Origin: Deefgea salmonis
Lineage (GTDB): Bacteria; Pseudomonadota; Gammaproteobacteria; Burkholderiales; Chitinibacteraceae
Direction: 5' to 3'
Length of the DNA stretch: 64,000 bases
Assembly: GCF_020531905.1 (NCBI RefSeq)
Contig: NZ_JAJAWG010000006.1
Coordinates: 1-64,000 of the forward strand
How positions within the stretch are numbered: the stretch's first letter is position 1; every line of letters starts with the position of its first letter. The notes beneath the pieces are model-generated. The model was not told the DNA's origin. It was given only the letters and a program-made list of their open reading frames with translations, and made no database searches. Below are positions 18,054-26,401 of this stretch, piece after piece. Made by a program: the position numbers and the translations under genes.

Positions 18054-19799
18054 ATGCTGGCTCTTCATTTTGTCTCTCGCTGGCTCACCAAAACCATGCC
18101 CGGCCTCACCTTGCTGCGGCATTATCCTAAAGCATGGTGGTCTAATGATTGGCGGGCGGGGATTTCTGTTGCCGCCGTGGCGATCCCCGTTGGCGTCGCT
18201 TACGCCCAATTAGCGGGAATGAGCCCAGTGGCTGGTTTATACGCCAGTATTTTACCGCTGCTCGCGTATGCGCTGTTTGGCTCATCACGCCAACTCATCG
18301 TGGGCCCCGATGCAGCGACCTGCGCCATGATTTTCTCCACCCTTGCGCCGATTGCCGCAGGGGACGCCACGCTCTATGTGTCCTTGTCGGTGAGTTTGGC
18401 CTTGCTCACTGGCGTGTTTTGCCTGATTGCCAGTCGATTGCGCTTGGGATTTTTAGCTGATTTTTTATCGCCGCCGATTTTGGCGGGTTTTTTAAATGGC
18501 GTGGCCATCAGCATTGTCGTGGGCCAGCTGGGCAAAGTCTTTGGTTTTGACTTTAGTGAAAACGGTTTAATTGAGCGGGTCATGCAATTGCCATTCAAAA
18601 TCCTCGAGGCCCACCCCATCACCAGCGCAGTCGGCCTTGGCACATTGCTGCTACAGCAAGTTGCCCGCCGCGTGTTACCCGGTTTGCCATCGGCCTTGGT
18701 GGCCATGGTGGCAGCGGGTTTAATGGTGTTTATTTTCCGCTTGGATCAACACGGCGTCAGCGTCATTGGCGCTTTACCCGCCGGCTTACCCAAAGTACAT
18801 TGGCCAGTACTGCCCTACTCGCAACTGGGCGAATTACTCGGTTCAGCCGCCGGTTTGGCTTTGATTAGCTTTAGTAGCGCCATGCTCACCGCACGCAGCT
18901 TTGCCGCCAAAAACCGTTATGACATCGACGCCGATCGTGAATTTACCGCGCTGGGCATGGCCAATATTGCCGCCGGTTTTTCCCAAGGCTTTGCCATTAG
19001 CGGCGCGGACTCCAGAACCGCAGTCAATGACGCGATGGGCGGCAAAAGCCAAATGGTCAGCATTGTTGCCGCGCTGACCATTGCGATTGCCATGCTGCTT
19101 CTCACACCCGCTTTGTACTTTGTGCCGATTGCAGCATTAGGCGCGGTGTTGATTACGGCGTCTTTAGGACTGATGAATTTTGCCAGCATCCAGTACTTTC
19201 GTTTACTGGGGCGCGGCGAATGGCTGATTGCCATTGTGACCTTAATCGGCGTAGCCTGTGTTGGCGTGATGCAAGGCATGTTGTTTGCCGTGTTACTGTC
19301 GACATTACGGCTATTAATTCATCTGGCCCGCCCGCAAGAAGCCTTGCTGGGGGTGTATCCAACCGGGCAGTCGTTTCACGATTTAAAGCATCACCCCGAC
19401 GCGCACGCCATTAGCGGTTTATTGGTCTATCGATTTGAGTCGCCACTCAATTTTTTTAATGCTCATTTTTTCCGTCAGCGCGTGCTGTCCTTAGTCGACG
19501 GCAGCGTAAGTCCAGTGCAATGGGTGGTGATTGATGTAGCGACGATTTCGCAAATTGATGCTGCAGGTGAGCAAGCCATGTGGCAATTGCAGCAAGCGCT
19601 TGCTGAGCGTGAAATTCGCCTCGCTTTAGCCGGCCGCAAGCGGCAAATCGAACGCCGCGCTCAGCAGCAAGGTCAGCTTGAGCGCATTAAGCGTGACTTT
19701 TTATTGTTTTCTACACTCAAGCAAGCGCGTATTGCTTATGAACAGCACTTGCAAGCGCAATACGATTTAAATCATTGCCCCGAAGGAGCCACACCATGA
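18054..19799 (+). CDS. SulP-family inorganic anion transporter with STAS domain
   Basis: A 581-residue SulP (SLC26) permease. The N-terminal part holds the conserved GISVAAVAIPVGVAYAQLAGMSPVAGLYASILP and ISGADSRTAVNDAMGGKSQ. The C-terminal STAS domain runs from about 430, with VVIDVATISQIDAAGEQAMW. Substrates in this family include sulfate, bicarbonate and dicarboxylates; none can be chosen here. Its stop overlaps the start of the PPK2 gene (ATGA), so the two are translationally coupled. No strong ribosome site is seen before the ATG. Confidence 0.93.
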   Translation: MLALHFVSRWLTKTMPGLTLLRHYPKAWWSNDWRAGISVAAVAIPVGVAYAQLAGMSPVAGLYASILPLLAYALFGSSRQLIVGPDAATCAMIFSTLAPIAAGDATLYVSLSVSLALLTGVFCLIASRLRLGFLADFLSPPILAGFLNGVAISIVVGQLGKVFGFDFSENGLIERVMQLPFKILEAHPITSAVGLGTLLLQQVARRVLPGLPSALVAMVAAGLMVFIFRLDQHGVSVIGALPAGLPKVHWPVLPYSQLGELLGSAAGLALISFSSAMLTARSFAAKNRYDIDADREFTALGMANIAAGFSQGFAISGADSRTAVNDAMGGKSQMVSIVAALTIAIAMLLLTPALYFVPIAALGAVLITASLGLMNFASIQYFRLLGRGEWLIAIVTLIGVACVGVMQGMLFAVLLSTLRLLIHLARPQEALLGVYPTGQSFHDLKHHPDAHAISGLLVYRFESPLNFFNAHFFRQRVLSLVDGSVSPVQWVVIDVATISQIDAAGEQAMWQLQQALAEREIRLALAGRKRQIERRAQQQGQLERIKRDFLLFSTLKQARIAYEQHLQAQYDLNHCPEGATP

Positions 19800-20629
19800 G
19801 TAAAAAAAATCTAAGCCCTAAAACCCAAGCCGCGGAGCATACTGCCGTCAGCCCAAAGCCCGCCCTATCCGAAAAAACCTATCAGTCTGAACTGCGCAAA
19901 CTGCATATCGAGCTGGTCAAAATGCAGCGCTGGGTACAAGAGCGCGGCCTGAAAGTGTGTATTATTTTTGAAGGCCGCGATGGCGCGGGTAAAGGCGGCA
20001 CGATTAAAGCGCTGACTGAACGCGTGAGCCCGCGCACCTTTCGCGTTGTGGCCTTACCAGCGCCCACCGATCGCGAAAAAACCCAAATGTATTTGCAGCG
20101 CTACATTGCCCATTTACCTGCAGCGGGCGAAGTGGTTATTTTTGATCGCAGCTGGTATAACCGCGCGGGCGTTGAACGGGTAATGGGTTTTTGTACGCCA
20201 GAGCAAACACAGGCGTTTTTGCATGGTGCGCCGCAATTTGAAAAAGCCATTATCGACTCGGGGATTATCTTGCTCAAATACTGGCTTGAAGTCACCCCTG
20301 AAGAGCAAGAACGGCGCTTACGCGATCGCATCGACGACGGCCGCAAAACGTGGAAGCTCTCGCCCATGGATATTTTGTCGTTTAACCGTTGGGACGACTA
20401 CACCACGGCCCGCGATGACATGTTTAAATACACCGACACCGAATTTTCCCCGTGGTATATCGCCCATTCAGAAGACAAAAAACGCGTTCGACTCAATGTC
20501 TTAAGTCATATTCTGGCGCATGTACCTTACGAAGATTTACCACAAGAACCCGTTAAACTGCCAAAAAGAAAAATTAAAATCAGCAGCACGAGCGAGCATC
20601 CACTGCGCATCGTGACTGAAAAATTCTAA
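19796..20629 (+). CDS. Polyphosphate kinase 2 (PPK2)
   Basis: A 277-residue PPK2, which transfers phosphate between polyphosphate and nucleotides. Seen: Walker A EGRDGAGKGGTIKAL, PAPTDREKTQMYLQRY and the Walker B-like FDRSWYNRAGVERVMGF. The single domain and length fit class I enzymes, which mostly phosphorylate ADP or GDP. The ATG at 19796 has GAAGGAG upstream and overlaps the SulP stop by four bases. Coupling with an anion permease is uncommon in my knowledge and may point to an energy or phosphate link. The first 30 residues are a low-complexity extension. Confidence 0.93.
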   Translation: MSKKNLSPKTQAAEHTAVSPKPALSEKTYQSELRKLHIELVKMQRWVQERGLKVCIIFEGRDGAGKGGTIKALTERVSPRTFRVVALPAPTDREKTQMYLQRYIAHLPAAGEVVIFDRSWYNRAGVERVMGFCTPEQTQAFLHGAPQFEKAIIDSGIILLKYWLEVTPEEQERRLRDRIDDGRKTWKLSPMDILSFNRWDDYTTARDDMFKYTDTEFSPWYIAHSEDKKRVRLNVLSHILAHVPYEDLPQEPVKLPKRKIKISSTSEHPLRIVTEKF

Positions 20630-20645
20630 TTGCAGCGCAAAAAAA

Positions 20646-20690
20646 CACCCCGCATTCAATCGCCAGCCATCGGCAATTGAATACCGGGTG
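20646..20690 (+). terminator. Hairpin after ppk2
   Basis: CACCCCGCATTCAAT and ATTGAATACCGGGTG pair imperfectly around a 15-base loop, starting 16 bases after the stop. It is a likely transcript end without a clear U-tract. Confidence 0.5.
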
Positions 20691-20747
20691 CGAGCCATCT
20701 TCTTCTTCGGCAAGATCCAGAGGATGGCTGTGATCGGTCAGTGGCAA

Positions 20748-20957
20748 TTAGGTTTTTTTGCGCTTGAGTTTTTCTAGCTCGGCCTTGGCAATATGCCGCT
20801 CTGCTGCCGCTTGCCGCTCTTTGAGCGCGGCGGCTTTCTTCCATGCATTTAAGGCCAAAATCCGCTCAGCCTCGGTATTGGCATCTTCAATCTGCCCCGC
20901 CGCCTGATGATCTTGCTTTAAGCGTTTGGCTTCTTGTTTGGCTTGATTGACTGCCAT
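20748..20957 (-). CDS. Small charged coiled-coil protein, unrecognised
   Basis: A 69-residue product with good coding signs: GGAG seven bases before the ATG and no competing frame. It is almost entirely Ala, Glu, Lys, Gln and Arg, with no Cys, Pro or Phe and one Trp, so it should form one long helix or coiled coil. It ends in a basic LKRKKT tail that could touch nucleic acid or ribosomes. I know no family. It lies alone, convergent with ppk2. Confidence 0.6.
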   Translation of the reverse strand: MAVNQAKQEAKRLKQDHQAAGQIEDANTEAERILALNAWKKAAALKERQAAAERHIAKAELEKLKRKKT

Positions 20958-21042
20958 TTGTCACTCCAATGAAAAATACAGCGGTATCTGAATGCAGGCT
21001 ATTTTTTATATAGCCCACATCGAAATACCCAACAAGATAAAG

Positions 21043-21251
21043 CAATGTTCAGACTTGATGTTGATGGCTTGTATCACAAGTGCTTGAGCAGATCGACTTC
21101 AACCCCTTCCCCCTCGACGGGGGAAGGTTGGGATGGGGGTGTTGAGCTTAAAATATACGCCGCTGTATCACCCTCACCCTAACCCTCTCCCATCAAGGGA
21201 GAGGGAATACCGCGAAGCTTTAATCACCATCAACACGTAATCTGAACATTG
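21043..21251. mobile_element. MITE-like element, family 1, copy 2 (209 bp)
   Basis: The right end CCATCAACACGTAATCTGAACATTG is the same as in copy 1 (2832-2856), and the left end is its inverted copy with a few changes. The interior is unrelated to copy 1. It contains CCCCTTCCCCCTCGACGGGG and CCCTCACCCTAACCCTCTCCC with GGGAGAGGG, a common proteobacterial intergenic motif. No coding content. Confidence 0.75.
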
Positions 21252-21330
21252 CCCAAGATAAGGCCGCAACAGATGACAGTAAATACGATGCCGTGCGCGT
21301 TGCGCTGGGGCTTAAATCATCAATCAAAAG

Positions 21331-21792
21331 TTACTTCGCCACTGCTGCCCCTAAGCTGGACAACTCCCCTTGCCGATTAAAGCTAATGCCACCGGGCACT
21401 AAGGGAACAAATAACTGCCCAGAGATCGTATACGCCAGCGACTTACTTTGTATGACTTTCAGCTGCTTCCAAATGCTACCCAGATTGGTGGTTACATTCA
21501 CTTTCACGATCGCCTCACCCAAGCGCGGCAAAGTCACTTTTTGATTGGAGACCCCAGTTGCAAAAGGTTGACCATTCACGTCTAGCTTCATTTTCAAGCC
21601 ATCAATCGGCAAAGCCATATCGTTTGGATTGGTCACGCGCAATGACACCACAAATTTTTGTTCCAACAAGCCCAAATCGAGCACCTCTAAATCGGCTAGA
21701 TTCACTTGTGGTTTTTCAAAATTAACGATGCCGCTACACGCATCCAATAAACTCAACACCAAAACACCGACCAACCGCTGCAGCCAATTCAT
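21331..21792 (-). CDS. LEA type 2 (WHy-domain) lipoprotein
   Basis: A 153-residue lipoprotein. The signal ends in LLDAC, a usable lipobox with Cys19. The rest resembles the LEA14/water-stress WHy fold: VSLRVTNPNDMALPIDGLKMKLDVNGQPFATGVS, a beta-rich pattern with the NPN motif. Its function in bacteria is not established; desiccation or envelope stress is only suggested by the plant family. The start overlaps the stop of the thioesterase gene upstream (ATGA), so the two are co-translated. It ends 79 bp from the MITE. Confidence 0.82.
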   Translation of the reverse strand: MNWLQRLVGVLVLSLLDACSGIVNFEKPQVNLADLEVLDLGLLEQKFVVSLRVTNPNDMALPIDGLKMKLDVNGQPFATGVSNQKVTLPRLGEAIVKVNVTTNLGSIWKQLKVIQSKSLAYTISGQLFVPLVPGGISFNRQGELSSLGAAVAK

Positions 21793-22211
21793 TCTGATTC
21801 ACTCGTGGCGATTAATACTTGATTAAAACGCTCAAACAATTCACCTTCGATTAACAACGCGCCTCTTTGCTCCGGATGAATCACGGCAAAGCTAATGTCA
21901 GCCTCGGCCACCACTTTGCCATTGTCTTTTCGCACAATACGCTGATGGATTTTTCCTTCGCGTGGCAATAATTCAACCAAGCGCGTTTCAATCAGTAGCT
22001 GATCGCCCATCGTTGCGGCGCGGATATAGCGAATATCGACGCGGCTCACCACTAAGGCCATTTTTTGCGCCATAAACCACGACAAATCGCCGTACTCTTC
22101 CATCAAGCCCCAGCGCGCCTCTTCTAAAAACTCTAAATAACGCGCGTTATTGACGTGACCATACAAATCCAAATGAAACCCATGCACTTTAATGGGGGTG
22201 AGATGCGCCAT
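21789..22211 (-). CDS. Hotdog-fold acyl-CoA thioesterase (4HBT/YbgC-like)
   Basis: A 140-residue thioesterase. The 4HBT active-site segment is VHGFHLDLYGHVNNARYLEFLEEARW (residues about 8-33), with the catalytic Asp and the HVNN pattern. It likely hydrolyses acyl-CoA or acyl-ACP; the chain type is unknown. The ATG at 22211 is preceded by AGGAG with 8-base spacing; in-frame GTG and TTG codons just upstream lack this. Coupled to the LEA lipoprotein gene by ATGA overlap. Confidence 0.87.
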   Translation of the reverse strand: MAHLTPIKVHGFHLDLYGHVNNARYLEFLEEARWGLMEEYGDLSWFMAQKMALVVSRVDIRYIRAATMGDQLLIETRLVELLPREGKIHQRIVRKDNGKVVAEADISFAVIHPEQRGALLIEGELFERFNQVLIATSESE

Positions 22212-22433
22212 AGCCAACACTCCTAGATCAATTCAAATCGCTCGTTAGTAAAAAATCACATCTTCGCCAAATCAGCAGCAATCTTGCCATTGATCGCTAT
22301 TTTGCACGGTATTTAAATAAAAAACAGTCATGTAGAACACGCTATGTACTATTATTTTTGCCGCAATGCTTTTGTTTGCGACAGTTCTTGTGGATAATCG
22401 CCCAATCTTTGTTTTACTCCTTGATTTGACGAC

Positions 22434-24758
22434 ATGGATTGGCGCCATTCTCGCTCTTTGCGAATCAGTTTTTTGCTCGTCCTTACACTTACGGCCTTGC
22501 TGGGTATTTTGCCGTACTTTTTATCGTCAGACCTCGTTCGCGATCAATTGATATCAGCAGTCCAGCGAGATACCGAGCGTAAGCTCGACATTCGTGGCAG
22601 CGCCCATATGGTGCTACTACCGCGTCCGGCTGTGCTGATTAAAAACGCCACGCTCACCGAGCCCAATCAAAACACCGTTTTTGCCCATGCTGACGCCATT
22701 AAAGTGGTGTTTCGCCTGTGGCCTTTAATTAGCGAAGGCAAGGCGGTCGCCCATAGTATCGAGGTTGAAAAACCCGAGCTAACCGTTATTCGCCACGATG
22801 ATGGCACGTATAATTTTGAAGATTTACTACAAAACAAGGGTCAACTGATTCATTTGGCCTTGGATCGCTTTAGTTTTTCTGATGCGCAACTGGCTTTGCA
22901 AGATGATTTAGTCAATGAAACACTGCATTTAAGCCAACTTAATCTAGAACTCGACAATCTCACCGACCCCAAAAAAGGCGATTTAAACCTAGACGGGCAA
23001 ATTTACCTCAATAACAACGGCGAATCGGCCCGCTGGCGCGGCAAAATCAAAGGCTCGGCCGCGATGCGCTACGTTGAGCAAGAGCGGCGCTTACACATTG
23101 CCGATATTAAAGTGGCACTCAGCCAAGAAGGCGCGAGCGATACCGGACTTAAGATCAGCAATACCCAGCTGCAAATTACCGGCAATTTAAACTACGGCTG
23201 GGATCCATTACGACTGACTGGCGGTGATTTAAAACTCACTGGATCGGCCAATCGCGCTGGGCAGCAGTGGAAAACCACGCTCGACGTGCCAGAGATTCAA
23301 CTCACCGATAATGCTTTAGCACTCAATCGTCTGCAATTTGATATTGAGATGCAAGACAAAAACGCCAAATTTAGCGCCTCGGCCACCGTGCCGACACTCA
23401 GCGGCGCGCAAAGACATTTTTTACAAAGTAATACCGCCAAAATTAGCGTTAAGTTTAATAGCCCAGAACAAAATCTGGATGTCGTTTTTAGTACGCCACT
23501 GGCCATTGAACGCGGCAATGTAACGCGTCTATCCAATTACCGCCTCACCGGCAGTTACACCAACCGCAGCTTGCCACGCGGCGCGATTCGCTTGGATTTA
23601 ACCGGCAAGGGTGATATTGATTTACACAATGAGCTGATCAATCTCGATAGCAATGGCACGCTAGACTACGAGCCACTACACGCGCAAATTGGCATGGAAA
23701 GCTTTGTTGACCCGCAGTTTCGGATCAATATGAATCTGGCCAAATTTGATTTAACCCCCTATTTACCCGCCGTGGCCGCTGGTGCCAAAAAGAGCAATCC
23801 CGATCATAATTTCGATTTATGGTGGCTAGAAAAATTCAACGCCATTGGCTCAATTAAAATCGGCGAGTTGGTGCTGAATAATTTGCACGTTGACGATTTG
23901 GATCTCACCCTTATCTCGCGCAAAAACCGCTTGGTGCTCGACCCACTGTCGGCCACGCTATACGAAGGGCAGCTGGCTGGCCGCGTTGAAATCAATTCCA
24001 CGCAAGCCGTGCCGTTTTTCCGCGTTGAGCAAACCCTATCGAATATGAATATCAATACTTTGCTCACCGACACCTTAGACACCAGTCGTTTTGAAGGGCG
24101 TAGCAATCTCACCATTGATGTGACCGCCAAAGGGCAAAATTTGGCCGATTTACGCAAAAGCGTGAACGGCAAAATCAAAGCCAGTCTCAAAGAAGGCGCA
24201 ATTCGTGGCATCGACATTAGCGGCTTACTCAGCTCAGCCAGCCAACAAATCAAATTAATGAATGGCGAAGTGAGTAAACCAGACCATAGCAATGGCAAAA
24301 CCAATTTTTCTGAGCTCAACGCCACCTTGCATCTTAAAAATGGCATCGCCGAAAATCACGATCTGAGCGTCAGCGCCGATGTATTAAAACTCCGAGGTGG
24401 CGGCACGCTCGATTTGGTGGCCGGCACGCTCGACTATCAAATGCAAGCCAGTGCCAATCCCAAAGTACCTGAATTGGCCGGTTTAATCGGGCTCACTCTG
24501 CCCATCACCTTTAGCGGCCCGATCCAAAACCCAGTTTATAAAGCCGATACCGCCAATTTAAAAGAGCAAATCATTGCGCGGCAAAAAGCCGAAGCACAAG
24601 CAAAAATAGATCACGCCGCCGCCATAAAAAAAGCCCGTGAAGAAAAAATGGCGGCACAAAAAGCCGCCGCCTTAGCCGAACAAAAAAAAGCCGCACTCGC
24701 CGCCAAAAACAAAGCGCGTAGCACGCCGCGCAAAACCACTAAAGTAAGCAAACCTTAA
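22434..24758 (+). CDS. AsmA-family inner membrane/periplasmic protein
   Basis: A 774-residue AsmA-like protein: one N-terminal membrane helix (about 11-29), then a long beta-rich periplasmic part beginning with the typical VQRDTERKLDIRGSAHMVLLPRPAVLIKNATL. The C-terminal AsmA domain lies at about 480-700 (LSNMNINTLLTDTLDTSRFEGRSNLTIDVTAKG). The last 70 residues are an Ala/Lys-rich helix. AsmA proteins are thought to bridge phospholipid transport to the outer membrane. Its stop overlaps the mutY start (TAATG). Confidence 0.92.
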   Translation: MDWRHSRSLRISFLLVLTLTALLGILPYFLSSDLVRDQLISAVQRDTERKLDIRGSAHMVLLPRPAVLIKNATLTEPNQNTVFAHADAIKVVFRLWPLISEGKAVAHSIEVEKPELTVIRHDDGTYNFEDLLQNKGQLIHLALDRFSFSDAQLALQDDLVNETLHLSQLNLELDNLTDPKKGDLNLDGQIYLNNNGESARWRGKIKGSAAMRYVEQERRLHIADIKVALSQEGASDTGLKISNTQLQITGNLNYGWDPLRLTGGDLKLTGSANRAGQQWKTTLDVPEIQLTDNALALNRLQFDIEMQDKNAKFSASATVPTLSGAQRHFLQSNTAKISVKFNSPEQNLDVVFSTPLAIERGNVTRLSNYRLTGSYTNRSLPRGAIRLDLTGKGDIDLHNELINLDSNGTLDYEPLHAQIGMESFVDPQFRINMNLAKFDLTPYLPAVAAGAKKSNPDHNFDLWWLEKFNAIGSIKIGELVLNNLHVDDLDLTLISRKNRLVLDPLSATLYEGQLAGRVEINSTQAVPFFRVEQTLSNMNINTLLTDTLDTSRFEGRSNLTIDVTAKGQNLADLRKSVNGKIKASLKEGAIRGIDISGLLSSASQQIKLMNGEVSKPDHSNGKTNFSELNATLHLKNGIAENHDLSVSADVLKLRGGGTLDLVAGTLDYQMQASANPKVPELAGLIGLTLPITFSGPIQNPVYKADTANLKEQIIARQKAEAQAKIDHAAAIKKAREEKMAAQKAAALAEQKKAALAAKNKARSTPRKTTKVSKP

Positions 24759-25813
24759 TGTCTGATTTTTCTCTACGTTTGCGCCAATGGCAGCAGCATT
24801 CTGGCCGCCATCATTTACCGTGGCAAGTGAACGACGCTTACTGCGTTTGGCTGTCTGAAATTATGCTGCAGCAAACGCAAGTGAGCACCGTGCTCGATTA
24901 TTACCCGCGATTTTTACAGCGTTTTCCAACGCTGGCCGATTTAGCCGCCGCGCCGCTCGATGATGTATTGGCTTTGTGGAGTGGGCTGGGTTACTACACC
25001 CGAGCAAGAAACTTGCATGCCTGCGCTCAAGCGGTGATGCGTGATTTTGCTGGGCAATTTCCTAACGACCCAACACTAATTGCCAGCTTACCCGGCATCG
25101 GGCGCAGTACCGCCGCCGCGATTGCGGCTTTTTCCTACGGCTATCGTGCGGCGATTTTAGACGGCAATGTCAAACGCGTGTTAACGCGTTGGGCGGGGAT
25201 TGAAGGCTATCCGGGGGTGAAAGCCATCGAAAACCAGCTGTGGCAATTGGCTGAATCCTTACTCCCCGCCAGCTGCACCGATAGCCAGCAAGCGGCTAGC
25301 GACATCAAAGCGCATACGCAAGGCCTGATGGATTTGGGTGCTACCATTTGCACGCCAAAAAATCCCAGCTGCTTATTGTGCCCCATCGCCAGCGATTGCC
25401 AAGCCAGACAAAGCGATCGGCAAGCTGAATTACCGACCAGAAAACCCAAAAAAACCATTCCTGAAAAATCCACCACCATGATTTTTTTGCGCAACGCTCA
25501 AGGCGAGCTCTTGCTCGAAAAACGCCCACCCACTGGCATTTGGGGCGGATTATGGAGTTTGCCCGAAGTCAGCCCGAGCGATCCTGTCGCGCAAATAGCC
25601 AATCAGTTTGGCTTACATATCCAACTCGATCGAGCGCTACCGGCGTTTGTTCACGTATTCACCCACTATCGCCTCACCATTACCCCACAATTGGCGCAAG
25701 TCGTAGGCAGTGATTGCGCCAAAGAAAGCGCCAATACCGCATGGTTTAGCCCTGCAGCCGCGCTGGCGGCCGGCATTCCAACGCCCTTACGCAAAATTAT
25801 TCACTCGATTTAA
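24758..25813 (+). CDS. MutY, A/G-specific adenine glycosylase
   Basis: A 351-residue DNA repair enzyme that removes adenine opposite 8-oxoguanine. Seen: catalytic Glu in WLSEIMLQQTQVSTV, helix-hairpin-helix LPGIGRSTAAAIAAF, catalytic Asp in ILDGNVKRVLTR, the iron-sulfur cluster CTPKNPSCLLCPIASDC (C-x6-C-x2-C-x5-C), and a C-terminal NUDIX-like domain from about 235. It starts within the asmA stop codon, so the two are translationally coupled, an arrangement seen in related betaproteobacteria. Confidence 0.97.
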   Translation: MSDFSLRLRQWQQHSGRHHLPWQVNDAYCVWLSEIMLQQTQVSTVLDYYPRFLQRFPTLADLAAAPLDDVLALWSGLGYYTRARNLHACAQAVMRDFAGQFPNDPTLIASLPGIGRSTAAAIAAFSYGYRAAILDGNVKRVLTRWAGIEGYPGVKAIENQLWQLAESLLPASCTDSQQAASDIKAHTQGLMDLGATICTPKNPSCLLCPIASDCQARQSDRQAELPTRKPKKTIPEKSTTMIFLRNAQGELLLEKRPPTGIWGGLWSLPEVSPSDPVAQIANQFGLHIQLDRALPAFVHVFTHYRLTITPQLAQVVGSDCAKESANTAWFSPAAALAAGIPTPLRKIIHSI

Positions 25814-25864
25814 AACATCGCGCTAGGGATTTATGCGTGCTGGCAGCCCCAAGCTCAATCAACG

Positions 25865-26191
25865 TTAGCGCTTATTTTTGCGATTGGGGCATTGGCTACA
25901 ATCGCGAACTTCACCTAGTTTTTCCAGCGATTGACTCAAAGCACATACCGAGCGGCGGCAGGCGACAAAGCGCACTTGCTCGTCATTGGCTAATTCTCGA
26001 TACGCCTTCATCACGTTGTGACTTAAAAAATCAGTAAATAAAATCAATAAATCAGCGCCATTTAAGCTCGGTGGTTTGCGCTGGTGCGCCACATTGCGCC
26101 CGCTGACGTGCTTTTGCACAGTAATGCCGTGCTCGGCCAATAATTGCGGGATATTACCCAAGGCATCGGCACCGACCAAATAGGCATTCAT
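25865..26191 (-). CDS. DUF2325 domain protein with C-terminal cysteine pair, Fur-box promoter
   Basis: A 108-residue protein of the DUF2325 family: MNAYLVGADALGNIPQLLAEHGI at the start, LLILFTDFLSHNVMKAYRELA in the middle, and VRDCSQCPNRKNKR at the end, with Cys in RRSVCALS as well. The cysteines may bind iron or zinc. The ATG at 26191 follows GAAGGA; a longer frame reaches 26305 without a ribosome site. A strong Fur box lies 48 bases upstream, so it should be induced when iron is short. Its role is unknown to me; an iron or haem link is inferred from the operator. Confidence 0.85.
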   Translation of the reverse strand: MNAYLVGADALGNIPQLLAEHGITVQKHVSGRNVAHQRKPPSLNGADLLILFTDFLSHNVMKAYRELANDEQVRFVACRRSVCALSQSLEKLGEVRDCSQCPNRKNKR

Positions 26192-26238
26192 TGATTTTCC
26201 TTCGTGAGAAGTAAGAGGTGGACCGATTATTGTACAAA

Positions 26239-26253
26239 TGAGAATAATTATCA
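26239..26253. promoter_or_regulatory. Fur box
   Basis: TGAGAATAATTATCA matches the 7-1-7 Fur consensus TGATAAT-N-ATTATCA at 13 of 14 informative positions. It lies in the divergent region between the DUF2325 gene (start 26191) and pntA (start 26402), nearer the former. Confidence 0.75.
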
Positions 26254-26351
26254 ATAGCAATTGGTTTATTTTTTCATCCAGTGAAATAGTTGTGTCAACA
26301 GCCACTAAGGTGTTTGCCTAAGTTGCTTTGCATCAAACTGTAACAAGCGTA

Positions 26352-26372
26352 GATGAGGCTAAATACCTCATC
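26352..26372 (+). promoter_or_regulatory. Leader hairpin upstream of pntA
   Basis: GATGAGG and CCTCATC form a 7-bp stem with a 7-base loop, 29 bases before the pntA ATG. It may lie in the leader RNA or be a regulator site; no known riboswitch is recognised. Confidence 0.35.
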
Positions 26373-26401
26373 CTTCACCGCGCACAGGGAATAAAGCCAA
26401 G

